A model generated the notes under the pieces. That model made no database searches. It was not told the origin of the DNA and saw only the letters and a program-made list of their open reading frames with translations. The translations under genes and the position numbers were made by a program. 64,000 bases of DNA from assembly GCA_032209605.1 (NCBI GenBank), contig JASFXZ010000014.1:6592912-6656911 (forward strand), written 5' to 3'. Source of the stretch: Mactromeris polynyma (taxonomy: Eukaryota; Mollusca; Bivalvia; Venerida; Mactridae). Positions 11,281 to 21,499 of this stretch are shown here, piece by piece. How positions within the stretch are numbered: position 1 is the first letter of the stretch; each line of letters opens with the position of its first letter.

Positions 11281-12534
11281 ATGGATATGAACACACCACT
11301 TGTGTATAACTCTTCGAGTAACCACCCAGACGACAACTTGACTTTGATGGAAGAACATCGGCGCCTGCTGATACAACGTGTTCCATTGATTGTTTTCATC
11401 AGTTTGATCACTATTTTTGGAATTTGTGGAAATATTCTGACGATTAACTTTTTTACAAAAAAGGCAAAGAAAACACCAACTGTCATGTTGATAAAATATT
11501 TGGCTATCTTTGATCTGATTGTATGTTTTCTAGCCACAACTACCGTTATAGACTTATCAGTGAACATATTGTTTAGGTATGGGATTTTATGCAAACTGAT
11601 GTATTTTCTAGACCACTGGTTCGTCGTGACGTCTGTGTTCATTCTGTGTGCGATTGCAATCGATAGGTACCGGAAGATGTGCAAACCATTCGGCAAACAG
11701 TTTACCAATCGATCTGCATTTTGGACTGTTATTGTTTTGTCTACGATATCAATGGCAGTATCAACACATGATTTTGTAACTTATGATGTCGTTGAAATAA
11801 AATTTTCTTCAAACGGCGGGAATGTTACGGGACATTATTGTACGAATACTGACGCTGAAGACTTACATACAGTTGTGGTAATATTCCATGTTCTGGATGC
11901 GTGTACAATACTCATGTCTTTTCTGACATTCATTGTTATGTATGGATGTATCTGGTGTAATTTACGTAAACACAACAAAAGTAAGTTTGCCTCTAATCCC
12001 AATCATTGTAGCAGCACACCATTGCAAAGCGCTACGCAATCAAGTGCACTGAGTTTAGATGCGACGAGCACAATTTCAAACAATCAAACAAACCAGTCAC
12101 ATGAAAGAATTAACCAATCAAGTGAAAGCTTGCAAACTGGACCAACCAAGCGAACAGTCAAGTTCAGCCTTGGGGGAAGCGAAGACAAAATCATTAACAT
12201 TTCGCTACAAAACATACCAAGCAATTGCTTGAAGAATACGCGCCAGAAGGAGAAAAGTACAAAAACACCGAAACATTCCAAGACGGACAAATCAGAAGGA
12301 AGAATGACCGTCATGATGTTCGCTATCACCGTAGCTTTTTGTGTGTGTTTTATTCCGTACTTTGTTGTCATAGTTTACGTTCGACTTTTGTCTGAAGAAA
12401 ATGAAAAGGAACTCAGCGTATTGGTTGAATTCGCTCTTCGTTCTCCGTTTTGGAACAGTGTTATAAATCCAGTTATATTTTGTGTCTTTAATTCACAATA
12501 TAGACAGTACGTGAAAGATATTTTTATTAAATGA
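11281..12534 (+). CDS. Class A (rhodopsin-like) G protein-coupled receptor, intronless
   Basis: A 417-residue single-exon protein with seven predicted membrane segments and the class A landmarks. N51 (GN) lies in TM1, LAIFD with D78 in TM2, C104 at the start of TM3, DRY at 128-130, W148 in TM4, C187 as the partner Cys in the second extracellular loop, FCVCFIPY with P359 in TM6, and NPVIF at 396-400 in place of NPxxY. The N-terminus has two N-x-S/T sites (near N10 and N19) and no signal peptide. The third intracellular loop (about 228-340) is long and Ser/Thr/Asn-rich, ending in a basic stretch before TM6. It would sit in the plasma membrane and couple to G proteins. Ligand unknown: the outline resembles lineage-expanded molluscan peptide/amine-type orphan receptors, but nothing here fixes a ligand. 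The start Met at 11281 fits the usual length of the extracellular N-terminus. The frame is intact, so it is probably functional. Confidence 0.92.
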   Translation: MDMNTPLVYNSSSNHPDDNLTLMEEHRRLLIQRVPLIVFISLITIFGICGNILTINFFTKKAKKTPTVMLIKYLAIFDLIVCFLATTTVIDLSVNILFRYGILCKLMYFLDHWFVVTSVFILCAIAIDRYRKMCKPFGKQFTNRSAFWTVIVLSTISMAVSTHDFVTYDVVEIKFSSNGGNVTGHYCTNTDAEDLHTVVVIFHVLDACTILMSFLTFIVMYGCIWCNLRKHNKSKFASNPNHCSSTPLQSATQSSALSLDATSTISNNQTNQSHERINQSSESLQTGPTKRTVKFSLGGSEDKIINISLQNIPSNCLKNTRQKEKSTKTPKHSKTDKSEGRMTVMMFAITVAFCVCFIPYFVVIVYVRLLSEENEKELSVLVEFALRSPFWNSVINPVIFCVFNSQYRQYVKDIFIK

Positions 12535-13071
12535 AAAATAGGATAAAACAGTTAAGACGATTTGAAAATACGTCTTTTAATCAATAGCATGCGACAGCAG
12601 TGGTTTGATGGTAACCAGATCTATATCAAATGACGGTTCCGTACTTCTGAATCTAGATACTAAACCTTGATCATATAATTATGTCAACATGTAATAATCT
12701 GAATTCGTTATTGGTTCTAAGGACACGTTTTCCCAGGGTTTATTGCAATTGTGTATGTAATTCATAAAAAAACTGATCATAGCTGAACCATATATGTTAT
12801 TACCGAAAGTCCGATGCGAAAATGGCAAAATAACTATGACGTCAGTGTATATTTATCCCTATGATCTGAACTGTACGAAAGCAGGACGTAAATGTGTTCC
12901 GTGCCTATTTCTCAAATTTAGTATTTAACATATTTTTATAGAAAATAGGATTATGTAGGTCTACCTGAAACTCCTGAATTTTCTTCGAAGAAACTCCGTT
13001 GTCAATGAAGAACTCATGCCATAAGCTGTTAAATGTGACGATTTATGACATGATACACGCATGGAAAACGT
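12535..13071. other. 3' flank of the GPCR gene; nothing recognised
   Basis: AT-rich sequence with no clear polyadenylation signal near the stop codon and no further coding pattern. Confidence 0.4.
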
Positions 13072-13797
13072 TTTTGACGTATTATTCTTCTATGTTCTAT
13101 GATAGACTATAGGAAACTGCAATTATTTGGTCAGTTGTGTCGTTTGCCATCCAAATACCTAGCAAAAGAAATATTCACTAACAGATTAATTCGGTATGTG
13201 AACATTGACAGACAGAAGCGTGGTTTCATACCTAATAGTATTCGACTCTTTCAGAAGTATGGGTTAACAGATAGCGTAAACACTTACTTAAATTTTTGAA
13301 ATTTTCCAACTAAAAATATGTGGAAAACACTGTTACAAAATAACGTAATTATTCCAGGAAAAGTGAATAGAGTGAAACGTTTGCAGAGGGAGCATAGTGC
13401 TTTTATAAATAATGTTGTTGGACTAAATATGTGCTCGCCGCTATGGGTGAGTGTGAAAGTAAGCCCCTCAACGCGCACAACGTGTATTGCGCTGCTTAGA
13501 ATCGTTGGTATACATGTTTCTAGGCAATATGTTCAAGAGTGCAAAACCTGCAAGTTCTCAACAGGGTATATAATAATGCACCTGTTATGTGACTGTACAC
13601 AAAGAAATAGAATCAGGGAGGCTTTATGGACGCTTGTATACCGCTTATTCGGTCATAAGCAATATCTTGTATTTATGAGAATGTGCCGTCATGAACAGTC
13701 TAATTTCCTGTTGAATAAATATACAGAGACTCTTGGTGGTAACCTTAAACATCTACCACTTGCACGTGACTTAGTTAATCTCCTGCGCCAATCTTAA
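13072..13797 (+). pseudogene. 5'-truncated LINE ORF2 C-terminus
   Basis: One reading frame runs from about 13072 to the TAA at 13795-13797 with a single in-frame TGA at 13297-13299. It gives KLQLFGQLCRLPSKYLAKEIF and later a CKTC....H-x4-C-x-C cluster (CKTCKFSTGYIIMHLLCDC). The 'RKLxFLGRLCxLP' block followed by a Cys/His cluster near the end is typical of the region after the reverse transcriptase in molluscan LINEs. Homology starts abruptly near 13070, the usual 5' truncation of LINE copies. It may belong to the same family as 21500-23470, whose 3' end is missing, but no overlap allows a test. Confidence 0.65.
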
Positions 13798-14854
13798 GAT
13801 GCAGGTTAAACTAAATGGAACAGACGGTCTTGACTATGACTGTTTTTCATCATAAGTAATCTTATTTTTCGATTTCGGTAAGGTTAATTTCGATGTTTAA
13901 CAAATTTAGTTCTGAACCAATGGTAGCACCACAGAAGCTAGCTGCATGAGTTTATTGATGTCGGTTGTTTGACTATGAAAGCTGTAAGCTAACAGTATGA
14001 ATATCCTTATGGTTTCGTTTTCGGTAAGGATATTTTCATGTTAAACATCTCAAGTATATGTTATCTTACGATGTTGTATTGTTCTCATACTTGAAAACGA
14101 ATATGATGCTTTGTTTTTATTGTCAGAGAGCAAGGATTGTACAATCAATAAGTTTATTGCTCAAACAGTGATCTAGATATCATCGGTATGAGTGTTATTG
14201 GATATATTATATGATTACTTTGTCGCTTGTCGGTATTTACTTTTATTTAAATCGTATAAGTGTTTACGAAGTAGACAAGTTGACTGGTTGTGTAATATGT
14301 TAATGTGCATGTTTTGTATATAATTATAATGTTGTTCTTCTTTGTCTGTTCCCCTTTATTTCTTTGTTTCTGTTCTTTTATATGCTGTGTAAATATGTTA
14401 TGCTCTTCATTTATTGGAGGAAATAAGAATATATACACATATCAAAACAAATAATTAGAATATAATCTTTCAAAATCTCTACTTTCGTTTTAATGAATAA
14501 AAGTCATCTACTTATAGACATGCCCATGTCAAACCGACAACACGTCTTTTTTTGTAAAATAAAATGCAATTTTGGTGGTTTGAAACTTCTGAATAGCTAT
14601 ATGACAGGAGAGAAAAATATAATGCCGCCTTAAATTTTGTCCGCGGTCGTTGATGGGCAAATTGTATCGCCCACCAATCTTGGGCGTTTAATGTTTTGTT
14701 GAATATGTATCTGCATTTCATGGATGATGTTTTATCATTAATAACAGTGTTTTAACCAAATAAATAGAATAACTTCATACTTTTAAATTGATTTTTAAAT
14801 CCCATGTTTGAGAGTTTTACGGTATTACACACTGGTGTGTGAATCTTTCAAGTA
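13798..14854. other. Probable LINE 3' flank, otherwise nothing recognised
   Basis: Holds two spaced copies of a TTTCGGTAAGG..TATTTTC-like stretch followed by a GTTAAAC-like stretch (near 13875 and 14020). Probably LINE 3' untranslated sequence. No gene is supported. Confidence 0.4.
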
Positions 14855-14990
14855 CAGTGCAACCCCTGTAGAGCAATATCTCCTGGAGTTTGTGATGCTC
14901 CAGAGAGGTTCAATTGATAGTAAAATCTTACAACATGCAAAACTGATAGTGATGTTAAAGAGATGCGGTTGCTTTGAAGAGGTTGCTCTG
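14855..14990. mobile_element. pogo/Tigger-like MITE, third copy
   Basis: A 136-bp element. The left end is CAGTGCAACCCCTGTAGAGC and the right end reads CAGAGCAACCTCTTCAAAGC on the minus strand. TA precedes the left end; the right flank is AA, probably a mutated TA. This copy stands outside the composite repeat, so it is an independent insertion. Confidence 0.6.
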
Positions 14991-15713
14991 AACGAGTACA
15001 TATTAACGAACGATTCAGATGTTGTGTCATGTACTCGGAGTTTATACAGTCATATTTGTAGCCACGTTATATCTTCATATTGTTTTGTCACAAAGTTTTA
15101 AAGGACCCCATTGGAAATAAGTGCTGTTCAGCAACTTTAATGGGTTATCCTTGGTATAAGAGCCATATATTGTATTTTTAAAATAGCTATGTTATTGCAA
15201 AGTGTCTTAATGTTACCTTTTTGTATCAATTTCTTAAACTTGTGTTGTGTATGTATTAACTTTACCTATTGCCATTAGTTAGTATTATTTCCTTTATTTT
15301 TACCTAAGCTTTGTAATATTTTTATAATAATCATTGTGCTTTAAATTGCATTGTATGCACTGTGTAGACTATTGTAAGTGATCTAGTTACCTCTCAAAAA
15401 GAGATCGTTTTGTTCACTTAATTTATAGTGGTTAGTATGGATAAGATATTTGTATTTGGTTTGGTAAAACCACGCGTTAATGTTCGTAGCTTCATGTAAT
15501 AAGCAATTATAAGTTTGCTACATTGAATTATTTAGATACTTAACTGTACGAACAACGGATTTCCGTAACTCATTCTAACTATCATACTCTTAATATATGT
15601 AGGTCACAGAGGGGCGTGTCTGCGTTTAGGACATATTGGATATCGGTACACGTGATAGTATAAGGACGCTGTCAATATGATCATAACATAGTGCAATTTA
15701 CACGCACATATAT
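14991..15713. other. No gene recognised
   Basis: AT-rich spacer between the MITE and the foldback element. No coding or repeat structure seen. Confidence 0.4.
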
Positions 15714-16804
15714 TGTGGCATATTACTGCCACTAGTTAGCATGATAGCGTTCGTGAATTGTTTCGTGTTACCACTTAATTATTATGATAATTATCTAGCT
15801 ATCTAGTTAATATTCGTGTTACATTTCGGTAAGATAAATATCATAAAACTAGAAACAGGCTTGAAAGTGCCCAGAACTGCCACCTCTTACCTTTTTATGA
15901 TGTATTACACTAGATTGAAGTGAATCTTATCTAGCTGACCACTTATTATGTTACTTAATAACTCAAATTCGCGAATTTCACTTAAGATTCGTGTTACCAC
16001 TTATTTATAAATGCGTTTTTGGCTTCTACATGTAAGTGGTAACACGAATCTTAACTAGTTGACCACTTATTATGTTACTAAATAACTCAAATTCGCGAAT
16101 TTCACTTAAGTTTCGTGTTACCACTTATTTATAAATGCAATTTTGACTGATAGATGTAAGTGGTAACACGAATCTTATCTAGTTGACCACTAATTATGTT
16201 ACTTAATAACTCAAATTCGCGAATTTCACTTAAGACTCGTGTCGTGTTACCACTTATTCATTTTTGGCTTCTACATGTAAGTGGTAACACGAATCTTATC
16301 TAGTTAACCACTTATTATGTTACTTAATAACTCAAATTCGCGAATTTCACTTAAGATTCGTATTACGAATTATTCATTTTTGGCTTCTACATGCAAGTGG
16401 TAACACGAATCTTATCTAGTTGACCACTTATTAAGTTACTTAATAGCTCAAATTCGCGAATTTCACTTAAGATTCGTGTTACCACTTACATCTAGAAGCC
16501 AAACTTGCGTTTTTAAATAAGTGGTAATACGAATTTGAGGTATTAAGTAACATAATAAGTGGTCAACTAGATAAGATTCGTGTTACCACTTAAATCTAGT
16601 GTAATACATCATAAAAAGGTAAGAGGTGGCAGTTCTGGGCACTTTCAAGCCTGTTTCTAGTTGTATGATATTTATCTTACCGAAAATTTATCACGAATAT
16701 TAACTAGGTAGATAGCTAGATAATTATCGTAATAATTAAGTGGTTTACACGAAACAATTCGCGAACGCTATCATGCTAACTGGTGGCAGTAATATGCCAT
16801 CATA
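15714..16804. mobile_element. Complete foldback element with hairpin-unit array
   Basis: About 1.09 kb. Terminal inverted repeats of about 200 bp: the left arm starts TGGCATATTACTGCCACTAG and the right arm ends with its complement (GGTGGCAGTAATATGCCA). The arms share the GCATGATAGCGTTCG, TATCTAGCTATCTAGTTAA, GGCTTGAAAGTGCCCAGAAC and TACCTTTTTATGATGTATTA stretches. Between the arms lie about five tandem units of 120-125 bp. Each contains AAGTGGTAACACGAATCTTA, a TTCGCGAA core and TAAGATTCGTGTTACCACTT, so every unit can fold on itself. No coding capacity: a non-autonomous foldback-type DNA element. Target duplication not evident. Confidence 0.85.
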
Positions 16805-16811
16805 CTTCGCC

Positions 16812-17340
16812 AAAAAAGGTTGGTAAAACGCGGAATTTTACTTACTTGGATGGACATTGTCTTATTTAGAAAGATCAACCGTGTGACATGAGACATGTCA
16901 AACAACGACATATAAGCGATGTTGAATTATGGTACAGTGTATATAACGTTGACTACTTTGCATACTTAAAACATAATGTAATTGGTGTCCAGGCTGAATT
17001 ACTCGAATTATTCTTATAAATAATATCTCTTCTAAATTGTATCAATGGTTTTATTATTATTTTGTTTTACCGATTAAAAAGCTACTAATACACGTGTACG
17101 GAACAATACAGTGCATGAACTTTAATCTCCATTAAACATTTCTTTGTCTGCCCTTACCCTATCCAGGTTTGCTGTAACTCAGCTCGGGAAATAAAAATAT
17201 ATCATTTTTAAGGAAGATTATTTCTAGCCTTATAATGCAGTAAAACAATTGCAAAAAAGCTCGTGCATCTGTTCATCAATATGCGGATCTTCGGAGACAA
17301 ATTGGCGCTATACTATCATAGAAAAAGCATGTACTTGTTG
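16812..17340 (+). repeat. Composite dispersed repeat, copy C (truncated)
   Basis: Matches the first third of copies A, B and D (AAAACGCGGAATTTT, ACATTGTCTTATTTAGAAAG, CCCTATCCAGGTTTGC, ATATGCGGATCTTCG). It stops before the pogo-like MITE and has no LINE sequence. It is followed at 17338-17370 by the same edge sequence that precedes copy B. Confidence 0.7.
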
Positions 17341-17370
17341 TAAATTCGCTACTTAAATTCGGCAAAATTT

Positions 17371-18282
17371 ACTCCACCAGATTAAAACAAGAACTACTAT
17401 AAAAAAGAAAATTGAAATAAACGAAGCTGCTGCAGATTTATTGGTCAAGATTGAAGTTATTGCACGAGCACATGTTAATGAAATCAATAAATAAAGACAC
17501 CCAAATATTACAAGTCTGCTTCCGTACATTTTATTCGAACTTATGCATATATTCAACAATAATAGCATTTGTGGTACATATAGTTTGTTACATGTTCAAT
17601 CAAATTGAAAAAAGCGAGTAAATAAATGTACATGTATATCAAAACACAATTACATGACCATTGAGATTTCCATAAAATTATAACTTTGGTTGCTTTTTTT
17701 CAAAATATGTACAAAATATTTTTGCGGTATGAATGCATTTGTCTCGTGTCTAAATTAAAGATAAGATACGATGCAGAATGAATAATAGTCGGACCTATAT
17801 TATTTAAACTAAATCAAATATACCTAAATTTCGAATCGACGAAGGCGTCAAATTATTAAACACTTTTATCCCATAGTCGTGGTTTGACTATCACAAGAAT
17901 AAAAAATATACTAACTACTGTTGCCTTTGTCAGATTAACATAACATTGATAAACATGACATTGTTTAATTTTGTTGTATGCAGTACATAATATAAAACTA
18001 GGACAATAATTTGTCTGTAATTAAAAAAATTCGAGTAACTGTCAAAAAGTATGTGTAACACAATCAATGATATACATGTATGTGTCTACACTCAAACCAT
18101 AATTTAGCAAAAAAGAAATAATTCATTCCCAGTCCAGTGCAGGTTTAATCAAATCAGCATCAAGTTTCCAAACGAAATTCTGCTGTTCAAAATTTGCTTC
18201 AACATTTCACTTAGATTTGATTGGCTTTCTCACCGCAGTGACTCGCGTAGCAAAATCGAGCACAATACGGCTGCGCCGATAC
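17371..18282. other. No gene recognised
   Basis: AT-rich spacer between composite repeat copies C and D. The minus-strand frame at 17353-17568 is Leu/Ile-rich by composition only. Confidence 0.4.
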
Positions 18283-19600
18283 AGGTTACTGTTCGATGAG
18301 TGAAAACGCGGAATTTTCCTTGATTGGTAAGACATTGTTTTATTTAGAAAGATCAACTTTTACTTGCAACATGTAAAAAAGTACCAAAAGCTATGCTGAT
18401 TTGTGGTAAAGTGTATGTGAAGCTGCCTAAACTTGAAGTTATTTTAATATCCACTCTGATTTACTCGAGAGAAAACACACTTTTTTCAAATATCTCTTCT
18501 GAATATGCTCAATGTGTTCATAACTATAATGTTATACCAATATAAAGAAACTACTAGTATACGGGAAAAAAACAGCACATGTACCGAGGACTCAATCAAC
18601 ATTGTATGTGTCTGAACGTACTAGTACCCTACCCAGGTTTGCCGAAAACTTAAGTAGGTAGGCAAATGTACTTTAAATTATCATTTTACGGAAAATACTT
18701 GGTGCAGCCAAACCTAAAATGTGCTTGCATCGGTTTATTAATATACAGATCCTCGAAGACAAATATGTGCTCTACAATGGTAGAGGAAACATTTTCCCTG
18801 TTAGTCGCGTTAGGACTAACATGCATATATTTACCCAATGCGATAAAACAATGTACTGTACGAAGTGTGTCCATGTTGTCTATCCAGTTCTAAAATCACC
18901 CAAGAAATGGCATACAAGCCTTAACTTCATATGAATTTTCCATTGCCATATTTGTTTCTATTGACAACAACAACTTTTGTTTATCATTATTCCAGTAACC
19001 TTATTAATCTTGGAGATAAAACTGAATACTATGTGTAAACATAGTTAACAAAATAATACCATATGTTGACTGCTAATAATTAAATCTAAATAATTGAACA
19101 TATCCACTTCGTAAATTCCGAGCATTATTGTCATTTCAATTTGAGGCCTAAGTTTGATTAAATCATTAATGCTCTTTTGCTTTTTTTCCATAAAAGGATT
19201 GTAACGATTTGTTTGAAAGAGGGATACAAGAAAAGCATGCTATTATAGATAGATATATTTTATTGCAAAAGTCAATATTGTCCATGAGCATACATGTAAA
19301 TATTAACACAAGTATAAATAAATGCTTTTGATCAATGTACAAATTATTAAAGCATAATCAATATTATATCTATTGTGTATCAAGTCAAATATATCGACCA
19401 TATATCGACAATATATCAACAAATTTGTATATGTGTGGAGACAATGAATAGTAAAACAATTAAAAACTATTTGATAACCAAAAGTGTTCCTAAACGTTAT
19501 ATATTACGACTCCCTCCAAACAAAGGAATTCAGTCATTTAGTTTCTGTAGGCAGTCTTGTAAAAAAGTATTGAGAAACTAACTTCACATGATTCTGTGGT
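18283..19600 (+). repeat. Composite dispersed repeat, copy D (upstream part)
   Basis: Starts with GTTACTGTTCGATGAGTG as copy B does and keeps the landmark order. The MITE position (about 18770-18790) retains only a short remnant. It leads into the longest LINE-alpha copy in the window. Confidence 0.7.
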
Positions 19601-20860
19601 TCTGGAATAGGTTCGAGAATACAGAAAAGTGCAGAAGCCGTACGTAGCACTTCCTATTACAAGTATTTTAGATAACAGTATCCGGATGGGAACATTTCCT
19701 GATAAGTTAAAGCATACATGAGGTCCGCTTTACATCGTTTGATTTGCCAAATAATTACAGACCTATCTGAATCCTCCTATTCATCTCTAAAATATTTGAA
19801 ACACATCTATCTAATCAATTACATGACTTTTCTAAAAGAATTTACATACAATATGCATATACGGGAGTTCGCAGTGCATTTTCTTCTCAAACAGACTTAC
19901 TTCATTCAATTGATAAAACGGGCTAGACATATAGATGCTGGCAATTTAGTAAGTACTTTATATTTAGTTTTCTGTACAGCTTCTGATTCTCGTAAATCAT
20001 AAATTGTTGCTGTGCTGCCAAAATTTAAGTTGAATATTTTTTCCACCATTACTCTGAGTTGGTTTTGATAATACATGGAGAATAGAAAGCAATCGAAAAA
20101 AAGACAATTTCCTGTCTACAATCTGTTATCTTAGGAGTACCACAGGTCTCCATTCTGTGGCTCTTATTTTTCTAATTTTCGTCAATTACAATTACATTTC
20201 ACTCAAACAGATATGTATAGTGATGACACCACTGGAAAATATATCTAACAAATTGAACTGTCTCTTCAAAATGAAATCAGCAATGGTGTAATTTAAATAA
20301 ATGTTAATTTCTCAATTAACAACGTGTATGTTATCAGGTACCAGGCGCACCACAAATAATTTTAGAGATTTAAATATACTAATAGATAAACGATATATTT
20401 CCTGAGTAAGTTCACAGAACGTTGTGGGGATAGTAAGTGATGGTTTTTATTGGAACCAATATATAAATTTCATCTGTAACAAACTAAATTATTTCTTCTT
20501 CATAGAATTAAACCATTTTTAAATCTTGAAATTATAAAATTGTTTTTAATACATATTTTTACCACTGTTAGATTATAGTGCTGTTTTACAGAATTCATCC
20601 TCGAAAAATATCAATAAAATAGTTTATGTTCAAAGGTGAGTCACAAGAATTATATTGGACAAATTATTTAATTCTGAAGCTTATATTCTGTTCTATGAAT
20701 TAAAATGGATGCCTTTTTTATACGTGTAAGTACCATGTAGTTGTTCATTTGTATAAATCTTTAAAGGGACTGACACCTGGTTATACGAATGCTATATGTG
20801 TAACCTCTCTGAATTGAACATTTCAGTCGGTACAGAAATCATCAGATTTTTAATACCAAG
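19601..20860 (+). pseudogene. LINE-alpha copy D, degenerate reverse transcriptase
   Basis: Begins with the PDGN block shared with copies A and B, then shows the reverse transcriptase series in broken frames. GVPQxSIL followed by a hydrophobic stretch lies at about 20130-20180 (canonical GVPQGSILGPLLF). YSDDTTG lies near 20220, the catalytic YxDD block. The thumb follows, with YILPLLDY-like and ELKWMPF-like strings at 20550-20730. The Asp pair of YxDD is still readable, but many stops and frameshifts are present, so it is inactive. The 3' tail seen at 6585-6600 is missing here. The string resembles CR1/L2/jockey-group elements; the exact clade cannot be fixed by eye. Confidence 0.7.
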
Positions 20861-21499
20861 TACTTCTCGGATCCGTAAACTCCCTATTCCGGAAAACCGA
20901 ACGATGTAAATTTTGCTATGAAATTTACCTCACGGATCCGAGATATAATAATAGATTATTAGAGTATCCTTGCAAACTCGGTGAACGCTAGTGATCTGAA
21001 TAGGTTTGAGCAGCGCTATTGTTATGTTTTCGAAATAATTAACGAGATAATTTATTGACATTTTGTCGTCAATTTTTTGAACAATGGTCTTGTGGTCTGT
21101 TTTGAATCTTGCAATGGAATTGTAACAAAAGATTCGCATGTTTGGTTGTTTGAGAAGATCATGTCAATACAATGTTTGTTTATAATTATCTCAATAATTG
21201 TGTTTGATACCTACAAAAATATGAAAATAAAATATGTAAAGGTTAGAAATAATGTTATTATAATGATATATGTGTATACAATGTGAACTATAATTATTCA
21301 ATACCGTTTCGGAAACCATACGATAACTTTGTATATGACTTATCCGGTGTAAGTAACGATAACATGTTTAATTGTTACTACTCTCCGGGTACGTACAAAA
21401 CAAACAGTGATGTCCCCGCGGACAATGTAGAAAGGTATTGGAAATGAAAACGAAACTTCCACTCTGTGGAAGAATATGTAAATATTGATACTGATGACT
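20861..21499. other. Spacer, possibly 5' part of the next LINE
   Basis: No recognisable coding sequence. Holds GATCCGTAAACTCCC and GATCCGAGATATAA-type stretches. Could include the 5' untranslated part of the LINE that starts at 21500. Confidence 0.35.
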
